A stretch of 64,000 nt of DNA from NCBI GenBank assembly GCA_039090855.1, contig CM076995.1, positions 119,362,270 through 119,426,269 of the forward strand, written 5' to 3'. Below are positions 34,009 through 44,186 of the stretch, piece after piece. Positions within the stretch are counted from its first letter, which is position 1; every line of letters begins with the position of its first letter. Below the pieces are notes generated by a model, which was given only the letters and a program-made list of their open reading frames with translations, did no database searches and was not told where the DNA came from. A program made the translations under genes and the position numbers. This stretch comes from Macrothele yani (taxonomy: Eukaryota > Arthropoda > Arachnida > Araneae > Macrothelidae).

Positions 34009-34991
34009 CCAGGGAGGATCGAATTTTTCTCTTTGCAGGTTGCAAGTTTGACAGACAACGAGTTTGAATATCACGCTACAGATCGGTTTGGCTGGATCAG
34101 GTGTCGCCGTGGTGTGGAAGACGAAATTCAGTGTAACCCTATTTTTGTGGAGTAAACGAAAAACTCCGACGGAAATTCACAAAGAAATGATCGAAAGGTA
34201 TGTGGTGGTGATTGTATGGACCACAGCAACATCTCCAGATGGTGCAGTTTCTTTGCAGAGAGCCGTGGCAACCTTCGCGATTCGCCACATTCCGGTCGAC
34301 CTGTAACCGAGTCATCACCTGCCACTGTGAGAGGCATTAAACAGGAAATTCTCAGTCACCGGCGGATCTATCTGCTCACATTGGCACATAAGTTCAACAT
34401 TTCGTACGGTATAGCGTACGATGTTCTGCATGACAAATTGCAATTTCGCAAGGTTAGTGCGCGATGGGTGCCCAAGAACTTGATAGACGACCAGAAGGAA
34501 CAGAGAATGATGTCATCCTTGGACCACTTGATGCGTTACGCAGAAGGACATGAATTTTTGGCAGGTGTAGTGACGGGCGATGGGTCTTTGGTATACCACT
34601 ACACTCCCGAAACAAAGAAGGCCAGTATGGTGTGGAAACATTCCGACTCCCAGCCACCAAAAAAATTTCAGAGTAACCCAATATGCACAGAAAGTCCTCA
34701 TGGTGGTGTTCTGGGACATGCATGGCGTTCTCGAGATGAAGTTTAATCCAACGGAGACCACTATGAATGCCAAAACCTAAGCTAACACATTGACAAAGTT
34801 GCGTCGTGTCCTTCGAGACAAAAGACCCAACAGAGAAGCTGTAACTGTCAGACTGCTTCATGACAACGAGCGTCTCGGGTTTTATGTTGAAAAATAGCTA
34901 AGAAGCGTAGTCAGTGTATGTTTTGTTTTAACTGTCTATTAAACTGTTGCCAAAAAAAAAGTAATGTGCGGTACTTTTCGATCCACCCTCG
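34009..34991 (+). mobile_element. mariner element E, internally deleted
   Basis: Left end CCAGGGAGGATCGAATTTTT and right end ...GGTACTTTTCGATCCACCCTCG are imperfect inverted repeats, with TA at 34007-34008 and 34992-34993. At 983 bp it is about 300 bp shorter than usual for mariner. Confidence 0.88.
34110..34900 (+). pseudogene. mariner transposase E, third catalytic region lost
   Basis: FLWSKRKTPTEIHKEMIERY, DHSNISRWCSFFAESRGNLR and DSPHSGRPVTESSPATVRG form the DNA-binding half in two frames. SYGIAYDVLHDKLQFRKVSA and RWVPKNLIDDQKEQRMMSS lead to VVTGDGSLVYHYTPETKKAS, the first catalytic Asp, here Gly-Asp-Gly where the family has Gly-Asp-Glu. VVFWDMHGVLEMKF follows in another frame, then LLHDNERLGFYVEK with the second Asp, then a stop. 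The WPPYSPDLAPSDYHLF-type region with the third acid is absent, which explains the short element. Confidence 0.88.
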
Positions 34992-35007
34992 TATTAGTGA
35001 GCAGGCA

Positions 35008-35176
35008 TTTTTTTTTTTTTGATTAGAGGTTTAACGACCACCGTGAGAAACTAAATGGGCTATAAGCAGTCGCCCGTCCCTAATTTAGGACCACTGGTTC
35101 CAAGGAAGGGAGAGAGCCAGTGCCGTAAGACAAACACAACATCCATGCCTCACCGGAATTCGAACCCGTACCCTTC
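35008..35176 (-). mobile_element. tRNA-derived SINE, family 1, part 1 of split copy
   Basis: Tail, body and start of the head up to GGAATTCGAACCCGTACCC. The rest of the same copy is at 36448-36504, with a LINE fragment between. Confidence 0.92.
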
Positions 35177-36447
35177 CCTGATCTTGTCTCCCCCACAGGT
35201 CTCGTCTCTGTCTTTTCTGCCCCTCTTCCGCTGCCGTTTTTCCTCCGACTCACAAACTCGGTTCTTCCTCTCTCCTCTCTCTCCTCTAAATCTCTTTATC
35301 GTTTTCTATTCTGGAGGTTCCCCCTGCTTCTCTTCCTCTTGTCTGGGCCGCTGCCCGCTCACCCTTATCTGCCCCTCTTGAAATTAACACCCACTGGCTC
35401 TTTTTGCATAATCGCCTCCCTGTTCCGTATTTTCTCTTTCGCATGTCTCTTCTCTCCTCCCCTCTCTGCTCCTTCTGCGCACAGGAGGCAGACGTTTCTC
35501 ACGTCTACCTTTACTGTCCCATCCTGATGCCTCTCCTCCACCAGGCTTTCCGGATTGCCAGTCGCTCTTGTTCTCAAGATCTTCCGTTCACTGCCTACAG
35601 ACATCTTCTTCTGCGGGCTCATCCACCTACGCCTCTTCCGTCAGTATGTGCCTATCTTTTCGTGCTGGTTAAACACGTTATTTACGTATACCTTCAACAA
35701 CTCCGCAGCGTTTCCTCGCCGGTCTCTTTACACCAGGCCAGCGCAGCCCTTTTCTGCCATTTTCAAGATCGATTGCTTTCTCGACTCCGCCTGGAGTACC
35801 AGTCGGCTTCTTCCAGTTGTCGAGAAGCCACCTTCTATGCTACCTGGGCGCCGGCCGCTCCATGGTTTGCGGTTGATTCTGGACTGCTACACCTATCAGT
35901 ACCCTAGGACATTCTACACCTCCTTTGCTGAGTTCCGTGGCACCCTGGTGCCCCTCCTCCACTCTACGACTCGTGCAATCCACACTACCGTTGAATTGTG
36001 AATGCTAATGCCATCTCAGTGTATTTTCATGCTTACTCGTGTACATTGCTTACTTTCACCCTGCCTGTATTATGTTGCTTTGGTGCCCTCGTTAAATAAC
36101 TTGCACAATTGTGCATGCTGTGTTTTTATCTCATGTATGTAATGTTTTACCTTCACGGCGGTGTTTGTGCTGTTCTTTTTCTAATTGTGTACTATTGTTT
36201 CGCCTGTGTTATCCTGTAAATCATGCCCAGCCAATGTCATGTGACACGATGTGTTTCTCTCTGTCACTTCTGCTATTTTTATTCAATAAGCTTTGCTTGC
36301 AGCATTTGTTATTCATCCCCATTGTCATTGCAGTGTATATACCATCATGTTTTAACAGTTTTGTATTATTTCCCAGTGAGACGCCCAATACTGTACGTCT
36401 CCCTCTTATGTTTTCTTATGATAAATTAGAATAAAGCGATTTTGAAA
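35177..36447 (+). mobile_element. LINE 3' fragment inserted in a SINE
   Basis: Interrupts one SINE copy with a short duplication CCTTC at both joints (35172-35176, 36448-36452). It contains the C-terminus of a LINE ORF2, about 530 bp of 3' UTR and an AATAAA close to the end (36431). It is unrelated to the RTE family in this window. Confidence 0.85.
35290..35907 (+). pseudogene. LINE ORF2 C-terminus with CCHC knuckle
   Basis: An open frame of about 205 codons after a stop at 35287. It reads THWLFLHNRLPVPYFLFRMS then LCSFCAQEADVSHVYLYCP, a C-x2-C-x7-H-x4-C knuckle placed as in the C-terminal domain of L1/Tx1-like and related non-LTR retrotransposons. It ends SGLLHLSVP. No reverse-transcriptase motif precedes it because the copy is 5'-truncated. 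The clade cannot be fixed from this part alone. Confidence 0.75.
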
Positions 36448-36504
36448 CCTTCTCGGATGAATTAGTCGTAAGCCATCGCTTAGACCACTGAGCCACCTGG
36501 GCGG
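36448..36504 (-). mobile_element. tRNA-derived SINE, family 1, part 2 of split copy
   Basis: Head with A box (CGCTTAGACCACTGAGCCAC, reverse strand), completing the copy at 35008-35176. Confidence 0.9.
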
Positions 36505-37847
36505 CGTATTTTTTTCTCTCATCGGCAGAAATGAGAGCGTCTTTTGTGTAGTACCCGTTCTTATTCTAAAGGTAGGGAAGCACAGTATTTCACCATATCC
36601 CTTGATTTAATTTAATTGATACATACCTCTATATGTATTCCTGACGCATCTACAAATTCTATATTCTTGACCTCCTTATCACTGTTAAACTTCTTAGGCA
36701 TGACTTTTTCTCCTGTCTTACTCTTGGAGTCATTTGATCGCTCTCTTTTTATTGTTTCAGAGAATTATATAGTGTGCATTTCACATTTTGTTGCCAGTAG
36801 GCGCTTATGACACTTGAAATCCGCATGGTGGTATGATATCAGAAATGTTAATGATTTTTTCTTATTTTCGGTCTTCTCTTTTACTTATCCATCCATCCGT
36901 CCGTGTTTAGGAAAATAAGTGTTACCTGGTGGTTATTGTTCCCTTTACGAACACATCTGACGAAATCTGAAGCAATTTTGGTTCACTAAAACATGCTATC
37001 TGGCAGTGGCTCCCAAAGAAATGCATTTCGCAGCTAAAAATCTTGCCATCTGATTCAAATCCATCTTTTGTTGAAGCCTGGAGAAAGTGCTAACAGGTAA
37101 CTAATCAAACAAAAGCAATACCGATGTGGTCTGATTTTTTATTAGGCTGCATTTAATTCAATACGTGAACAGTTTATATCTGTCTCAAGACTGATCGTTT
37201 AATTTAGCCATTAGTCAAATCTGTTGGCTACAATTTTTACACTTTCTCCAGGACCCCCTGTATCTGTTCACGTGGTTCAGTTGTTTATTCCCTTAAAAAC
37301 AAATCGAACTCCTCATTCCCATTTTTTTTTTTTTGCTGGGATCTGCACCTTGAACGATACTGATGTATCTGATATTTCTCCCCGCACTGCATGTTCAGAC
37401 GCTTCCAAGACATTACGTTGTTACCCGTGTAGATTCTTAGAATATTTCCGACTACTCATACTGAAAAAGCCTATTACTTAGAGAGGACCACTTTAAAATA
37501 GTGCACCTGAACTGGTATCTGTTTGTATTATCTGTATCAGATACTTCTTTATAGGAACCTTTCCAGGAGATCAAACCTACAGGGCGAGTCAAAAGGAAAG
37601 GCGCCTGGAAGTGCGCTTTGAATTAGATAGACAGCACGTTGAGTATATTTTGTGATGTGCCATTAAACCTATGTTTACAGATTTACCCTGTATACATGTA
37701 CAGTCCGCTACAGTAAAAAAAAAAAAAAAAAAAAAAAAAGCAGAAACTAATACTACACCTCATATTATTGTACGTTTGTTCTAAATCCTGTTTTGGCCCA
37801 GTAACTGAGAAAGAAATTAATGAGCAACTATTTTCTTATCTGGCGTC
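36505..37847. other. Unassigned DNA
   Basis: A 25-bp poly(A) run lies at 37714-37738. Short open frames (for example 37224-37481) have no recognisable motif. No gene recognised. Confidence 0.5.
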
Positions 37848-38065
37848 TTTTTTTTTTTTGGTTGGAGGTTTAACGACCACCGTGAGCAAGTCACTGTGCT
37901 ATAAGCAGTCGCCCGTCCCTAATTAAGGGACGCTGGTTCCAGGGAAGGGAGAGAGTCAGCACTGTAAGATAAGCACAGCATCCATGCCTCACCGGGATTC
38001 GAACCCGGACCCATCTCGGATGAATGATCAGAAGCCATCGCTTAGACCACTGTGCCACCGGGGCG
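37848..38065 (-). mobile_element. tRNA-derived SINE, family 1 (full length)
   Basis: Complete minus-strand copy with an intact B box (GGGATTCGAACCCGG) and A box. TGGCGTC/TGGTGTC at the two sides may be a short target duplication. Confidence 0.93.
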
Positions 38066-38189
38066 GCGGCCCTGGTGTCATCCGAGTACAGGGATAACTA
38101 CCAATTTGGGCTTCGTTCAAATTGCTAAACAGATAACGCTGTGGCCGGTCTTAACAATGCTTTTTGTTTATTTTGTTTTGTTTCCGAAT

Positions 38190-38335
38190 TTGACAACTCC
38201 CATGAGCATCTAAGGGGCTATAAGGAGACATTCCTAATTTAAAGTGACTGATTCCAGAGAACGAAGAGTGCCACTGCCGGAAGCAAAAAAAGACATCCAT
38301 GTCTTGCCTTGGGATTTAAACTCTGACGCAGCAGA
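38190..38335 (-). mobile_element. tRNA-derived SINE, family 1 (old, divergent)
   Basis: Only partly alignable (AGGGGCTATAAGGAGACATT, CCTAATTTAAAGTGACTG, ACATCCATGTCTTGCCTTGG). It is much more diverged than the full copy 125 bp away, so the family has been active over a long time. Confidence 0.65.
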
Positions 38336-39059
38336 AAAAGAAGCCAGAAGCCCAAGCCGAAAATGTTTGGCGAATCTCTGTTGTGGTTGATGCTCATGGA
38401 AAGTTTTTGATAAAGTCTGGAATCGAAATCTCATAAATAATCTTTCTGTAATTTTGATCCTATTTTGTGTCACTGGCCTTGTAGCTTCCTTTCCGGTCGA
38501 AGCACATTCACGTTCTTATCCGGGGAATTCACTGATTTTTAATGCAGTTCTATCTAACAATCAGTAAAATATCGTAACATTTCAACGAGAAACGTTTCCC
38601 ATTACAGATAATCCAATTCACAGTTTGAGAAATGACAATACTCTCGTGCTCTAAGTTATTCCCATGACACAAAAAACATCAGCGCTTGTGTTGCAAGTTG
38701 CTTTTCCCCTTCGGCTATGCAACTGGCACCATTTGGCGGTGAAGTGAATGCAGCCTTTAAATATATCCTTACGTGTATGTCAGTTCTCTGTAATGAATAA
38801 CAAAAGAAACTAAAATTTTCCTCTTGCTTCTATGTTCATGAAAACATTTGACAAGGAACAGTACGTCCAAGTCCATTGTTAATCTGAGTAATTCCTTCAA
38901 CTAATAAGACGCAGCTACATTCCTTGAATTGCTAAATCCATTTTTGAAAGAGTTAGGATTTCTTTTGAACTAAATCATGCTTTATTAGTTACAAGTTCGT
39001 GCATTCTTGGAGCATTATTCGTACATGCGAGGTTTATCCATTCAAAACAGTCCTAAATT
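38336..39059. other. AT-rich DNA without recognised genes
   Basis: No open frame, RNA gene or repeat recognised. Confidence 0.5.
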
Positions 39060-39199
39060 TTCTTAGTGCTGTGCAAAACGGAATTGGTTTTCTGATCCGC
39101 AGCCCGACATAAATTTCCTTAGTGCTGTGCTAAACAGAGATGGTTTTCTGATCGGCAGCCCGACATAATTTTTCTTAGTGCTGTGCAAAACAGAGTTGG

Positions 39200-39331
39200 G
39201 TGAAAACATAAGTTTGTCCATGACGGGCAACGAATTCGTGCCCCCTCACTCCAGAGTAAGTCGCTCTCCCAACTGAGCTACGCGGACATAATGTCTCGCT
39301 GAAGATTTGTCGTCTTGACAAATGTTTTCAC
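39200..39331 (-). repeat. MITE-like unit with tRNA-like core, copy 1
   Basis: Bounded by inverted GTGAAAACATAAGTTTGTC and GACAAATGTTTTCAC. On the minus strand the centre (39287 to 39217) reads as a tRNA-like fold: acceptor GTCCGCG, D arm GCTCAGTTGGGAGAGC, a hairpin in the anticodon position and a T-arm-like hairpin. In this copy the 3' acceptor strand is mutated (CATGGAC). Confidence 0.65.
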
Positions 39332-39494
39332 CTCTGTAGTACGTCACATCATCTCCCTCTTAATTTTTTTTTTTTTCACTGAAGCGAAGTAGAATTTTTT
39401 TCATTAATTCCAAACAATGTGTGGAACAAACATCACACATTTTTCGAAGAACCCAACGGCCAGGGGGATCCATTTTCCACAATCGGGCGCCAAT

Positions 39495-39626
39495 GTGAAA
39501 ATATAAGTTTGTCCGCGACGGGCATCAAATTTGTGTCCCCTCACTCCGGAGTAAGTCGCTCTCCCAACTGAGCTACGCGGACAGAATGTCTCGCTGAAGA
39601 TTTGTCGTCTGGGCACATGCTTTCAC
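39495..39626 (-). repeat. MITE-like unit with tRNA-like core, copy 2
   Basis: Same unit as copy 1. Here the 7-bp acceptor helix is perfect (GTCCGCG with CGCGGAC) and the D-arm helix GCTC/GAGC is intact. The anticodon arm is a CTTAC/GTGAG helix closing a 6-base loop, one base short of a normal tRNA, so a working tRNA is unlikely. Confidence 0.65.
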
Positions 39627-40127
39627 CTCTGTAGTACATCACAGTTGGTTTTCCTGATCGACAGCCCGACATAAATTTTCTTAGTGATGTGCAAAACAGA
39701 GATGGTTTTTTGATCGGCAGCCCGACATAAATTTTCTTAGTGATGTGCAAAACAGAGTTGGTTTTCTGATCGGCAGCCCGACATACATTTTCTTAGTGAT
39801 GTGCAAAACAGAGATGGTTTTCTGATCTGCAGCTCGACATTTATGATTTTTCAATCCCTTTTCCATAAGCTGGAAGCAATAAATCTGTGTTATCTTTTCC
39901 AGGAATTACGATGGGTATTTCTTCTGAAGTTTTACGTCACATTACAAGAAGCGACAAGAAGCATATTCACTCCCAAAATTCAATGTTCCATCAATTGCTT
40001 TTCAGCTCGTATATTTTTGTCACGCCGAAATCTTGGAATTCGTTACTTACATATTTACATTTAATCAAAAACAGACAAAAAAATAAACGAATAAAAAAAA
40101 AACACTTTGGAAAAATTACAAAATTTT

Positions 40128-40158
<31 letters not shown>

Positions 40159-40255
40159 AAGTAAAAAGAAGTCTCATGGGGTTATTCATTATAGTCTCTG
40201 CCTTACCATTGCACCATAAAAATAAAAAAATCTTTCTTCAGCTCTTTTCTTTATT

Positions 40256-40425
40256 TCGGGGTTTAACGACCACCATGACTAAGAAAGGGTTATAAGCAGT
40301 TGCCCATTCCTAATTTAGAGCCATTGGTTTCAGAGAAGGGAAGGCGCCAACGACATAAGACAAAGATACCACCCATGCCTCATGCGGGAGTTGAACCGTG
40401 GCCACGGTTGAACCCGGGCCCAGTG
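40256..40425 (-). mobile_element. tRNA-derived SINE, family 1 (old, divergent)
   Basis: Recognisable body (GGTTTAACGACCACCATGAC, CCTAATTTAGAGCCATTGG, CCACCCATGCCTCATGCGGG) with many substitutions and a duplicated head. Confidence 0.75.
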
Positions 40426-40528
40426 CGAACTTCGTAAGTTTAAATGCTTATAAAAAACAGACTTCGATGACGCCTTCAAATGCATTTTTTTAATATGTTA
40501 CGATAGAACATTCAATTCAACAAAAACT

Positions 40529-40958
40529 TCATATTTTCGCTGATGCAAGAAAGTAGTAATTGTCATATTCATACTGCGGATCTTCGACTGTTTTGGGGAA
40601 AATCGTCCATTCCTTTTTAGCGAATCCAGCCATGTCCAGAGCTTTGTCGACGTCTTCTTTGTTCAAACGCAAATAGTGAAATTCGCCTCCCTCTGTCTTC
40701 CATTTACCTCCGTTGGTGAATCCTATCATCACGAGACCACCACCTGGGCGTAGCAGGCGATTCATTTTTTTCAGAACTTCAACAAAGCAGTCGAAACTTG
40801 TAGCCGCGGCTTCAATGGTTAGAGAAGTGAGTATGACATCATATTCGGTTGTTACCTCAGGAGGAACAATTTGATCTGCGAGGACGTCGCAATGAACTAC
40901 GTCCTTTACACTCTTTCGAATGCGAGCTTCAATTTCCTGACGACCGGAATTCAAGTCC
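40529..40958 (-). CDS. NNMT/PNMT/TEMT-family methyltransferase, last exon
   Basis: Final coding exon, about 142 codons, of an S-adenosylmethionine-dependent small-molecule N-methyltransferase of the nicotinamide / phenylethanolamine / thioether family. The acceptor is TTACTTTATACAG before 40958, and the phase fits the donor at 55734. Residues read DLNSGRQEIEARIRKSVKDV, VVHCDVLADQIVPP, EYDVILTSLTIEAAATSFD, MNRLLRPGGGLVMIG (the family's LKPGG strand), and a C-terminal EFHYLRLNKEDVDKALDMAG followed by YYFLASAKI. All match the C-terminal half of this fold. The stop is at 40529-40531. The substrate cannot be told from this part. The exon itself has no stop or frameshift. Confidence 0.88.
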
Positions 40959-41275
40959 CTGTATAAAGTAATCAGTAAAGAAATTTTTAATGAGCAAATA
41001 CAAATTTTATGCAATTATGAGAATAATAATTTGTAAAGGAATTATCGAACATTTACCGTCAAATACAGCTTTCCCTGTCTAACCGCGAAGGGTACATTTT
41101 TGAAATTTTCGCTGAATAGGAATTACATGTTGGGGAACTTTTCGACTTACAAGATAATTTTTCGAAACTTTTAGTAAAAATCAAAATCGAATGAGGAGAA
41201 AATTCGGTAAGGTTCTGTTTCGTTGAGGCCTTCACAACTTTAATGTTTCTGACAATTACGTAGTTTTATTTTAAT

Positions 41276-43673
41276 CAGGGGCGGATTGGCGGTCGCAAAA
41301 GGGCCAGGGAAAATTTTTGCAAATGGGCCCGTTCATTTGTAGTTCTGCAGTACTATTGTATCACAACTGGAAATCACTTTTTTTTATTTAAGAAACAAAA
41401 GAAACATTACAGTTGCTCTGGAAACAGTGGCAAGCATAGTACTTGGGGGGGGAGGTAAAGAAGTACACCCGTCATCCTTAAATTGAAGTGAGTGTTGCGA
41501 AAAAAAATTCATCGGCCCACTCAAAAGATTTTTTTTGCAGAAAAATTGTACTGCAATTTTTCTGTTGTGGACACTCGCAATAAGAAATTTCAAGATATTT
41601 AAATATCGGGGCAAACTCACTTAATCGACGTGGAAAGAGCGAATAACCACAGGTTTTAAATCACTAGTTTAGTTAGTTATGTAGGTAATTGCGTTGGAGA
41701 AGCTTCTAATTTTGGACACACTCAATATTTATATTTGTTTAAAATTTTCTCTTAAGAACGCTGAAGTAAGAACATCAAAAAAAAAAAATTAAACAAAATT
41801 GCCTACATAGCCTTTTTATGTTTGACAGATCGTAAATTAATCTTGATTTTCATACCTTTGAGCTTCCAATTCTTAAATTTTCAACGAAGTGGGCTGACAT
41901 TCCAGCTAATGTTTGAGAGAGAACTGCTATTACCAAAACTATGTTGCAGTCCTACCAAAAATTATTTCGCATACATGATTTTTAAATAATTGAAAAAAAT
42001 ACAGAACTTTTACACTGTAAAATTTTCTATTTGTACTGCAATTTTTGTAATGTTTCTATTGTGGATAATCACAGTTAGAAATTTCAAGATTTTTAAATAT
42101 CGTGGTGAACAGGTTCTTCATTTAGTGATCATATTTTTGTATGTGTTTCAATTACAAAACGTGCTTTTATGCTACGGTTATGTATTGTAACGACACCTTA
42201 CTAAATAACGTAAACAAAGCATTTTGCAACTTCATGTTGAAATAATATCTCCGTAAATGCCTTCACTGCAGCATTTGTCAGTTATCACAAGAAGCGTAGG
42301 CTGCGTAGGTAGAACATTTCGGGGGAAAGGGATCGTATATAAACACCTCCGCAAATAATCTTACAGTTATAATATATATTTCTTGATATTATTAGCTTTC
42401 ACTTTATTGAGTGAAAGCTAATAACATATTTCTTGATATTATTAGCTTTCACTCTAAATTCTGTGTTGTCATATAGTACATCCCATAATGACCATTATCT
42501 AGCATTGTTCTGCAACTTTATCAAACATGGGTGAGTATTTTCACTACTTTAACTAAAGTAATGAAAAAAATATAGCCCTGTTCAACCCCCACTCCAATGT
42601 TGTTAACATACCTTGATTGTTGTGCCTCCCGATTTTTCCTGATGCCGGGCCTCTCGAAATATTTCAGGAAGAGATGAATGATAAAAAAAAACTATATTGG
42701 CCGCGGGTGGCCGAGTGGCAACGTTCGTGACTGCCACGGGAAGGTACGAACGCTCGATCCACTAAATACCCGCCGTGCGTCGGATGGGCACGTTAAGCCG
42801 TCGGACCCTGGGTACTGGCCCCACGGTAATAAATAAGAGCGTCTTCCTCCCCCTTTCTACTTCGCTTCCGTGTCACTTTCCTATCAGGCGCTCTAGCCCA
42901 AATCTCCTAGTTTCCTATTTCTAAGGGTTGTTTAAGACCTGGGGTCAGACACTCCCTTCCTAAAATCCTCTACATATGATAAAAAAAAAAAAAAAACAAC
43001 TATAGAAATAGATAGACGTATTTTCTTCAATCTGCAGTTGAGAAAGACATCTGGTTAATTGCACGGGGAGGACAGAATGGATGTTTGGAAGAGGATATTT
43101 TTTCAATGCCTAAAGAAATTAATCATAGTTTTCGGGCTCGTTCGGGCCCGAAAACTCTTTCGATATAAAATTCAGGCTCGGGCGGGCCAGGCCTGACATA
43201 CTTCGGGCTCGGAGTCTTAAAATTGAGCCCGAACTCAGTTCTGATGGTCACAGCACTATTGCATCCTACAACCAACGGAAGTAAAATCAACTACATCCCT
43301 CTTCCTTGGGGAACATATAGAACATCTTGTACACAACCCCGTCCTCCGGCAACATACGATACATACATACTCGTTCCTCAGCTGTTAAGTGAACCCGGAA
43401 GTTCGCAAACACACATGGCCCATCTATTGCAGATGGGATTCTAGCAGTTGCCTGGTGAGGGGATTTTTTTCCCTAGTTTAAAATAGAAGTTTTTTTTTCC
43501 CCCGGTTGTTATAATTGCATTATGTGTATTTCGTTTAAAGAAAGTGTTGTGGTTCAGTTGTGTGTTTGAAACAACTGAAACATTTTTAAGAAAGTAAGAA
43601 AGAAAGAGACAAAATATACGGAAGGAGCCCACCGGGAAATACCCTGGTGTCCCGGTGGGCCAATCCGCCCCTG
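41276..43673. mobile_element. Non-autonomous hAT element
   Basis: Ends CAGGGGCGGATTGGC and GCCAATCCGCCCCTG are perfect 15-bp inverted repeats of hAT type. Flanking 8-bp duplication ATTTTAAT / ATTTTGAT (41268-41275, 43674-43681) has one mismatch. At 2.4 kb it holds no transposase. Inside are a direct duplication of ~70 bp (about 41548 and 42034, TGTACTGCAATTTTT... TTAAATATCG), the SINE at 42697 and a TCGGGCTCG/GGGCC-rich stretch at 43130-43230. Confidence 0.9.
42697..42997 (+). mobile_element. tRNA-derived SINE, family 2
   Basis: A different family: A box GGTGGCCGAGTGGC, a weak B box (GCTCGATCC), the block CGTCGGATGGGCACGTTAAG downstream, and a poly(A) tail. 7-bp target duplication AACTATA (42690-42696 and 42998-43004). 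It is nested inside the hAT element at 41276-43673. Confidence 0.88.
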
Positions 43674-43681
43674 ATTTTGAT

Positions 43682-44186
43682 CAACTCCTGCCATGTAACA
43701 TGAAGGGTAAAATTCACATGAAGTTTCTTTTATTACGGATACGGGAGCTACGATGCTGGAAACCTTCGAAACCTGTTGAAAAGGAAGTTTGGATTATTTT
43801 CCAACATGTCTTATGGTTGGTTGAACATGCATGTGATACAAGAGATGTTACACGTTTATGTTTTATTCAAATTCACGAATTGGGAGAACGAAGTAGTATT
43901 ACGTGAAAGGGGAAGCAAAATTTCAGGCCCTAAAACTTCAGAATCCGGATGACTGTGTGTATATAAGCCACCCAGCAACATTTTAAATGTCATTTCGTTT
44001 CCACATTAACCAACGCCAACATTCAAGAGGGAATAAATTGCGAAACCATTCTAAATGCAAAGAAAAAACTGCCTTTTATTTTAAAGTACCGGAAAAGAAG
44101 GTTTTTTTTTTCCTAAGGAAAAGTAAGGTAAGGCAAATGAGTGGTTTTATTGGGAAAAAATGCGAAAGTCCTGCTCTTCGATTATA
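43682..44186. other. Unassigned intronic DNA
   Basis: An 83-codon open frame (43655-43906) starts inside the hAT terminus and has no known motif. Nothing else recognised. Confidence 0.45.

Larger units (their letters stand above)
39060..39840. repeat. 57-bp tandem repeat split by tRNA-like units
   Basis: Units of 56-58 bp (GATCGGCAGCCCGACATAAA...TTCTTAGTGATGTGCAAAAC) occur as about two and a half copies at 39060-39199 and about four at 39640-39840. The 440 bp between them hold two ~132-bp inverted-ended units with a tRNA-like core. Open frames here are repeat read-through. Confidence 0.88.

Noticed and set aside
35404..36001. Two overlapping host exons
   Set aside because: The region is inside a LINE fragment with a CCHC knuckle and a target duplication; the second frame is a shadow.
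39501..39590. Functional tRNA gene on the minus strand
   Set aside because: The acceptor and D helices pair perfectly, but the anticodon loop is one base short, the T arm is irregular, and the unit lies in an inverted-ended repeat.
39060..39840. CRISPR-like array
   Set aside because: Repeats are contiguous 56-58 bp units without variable spacers, in an animal genome.
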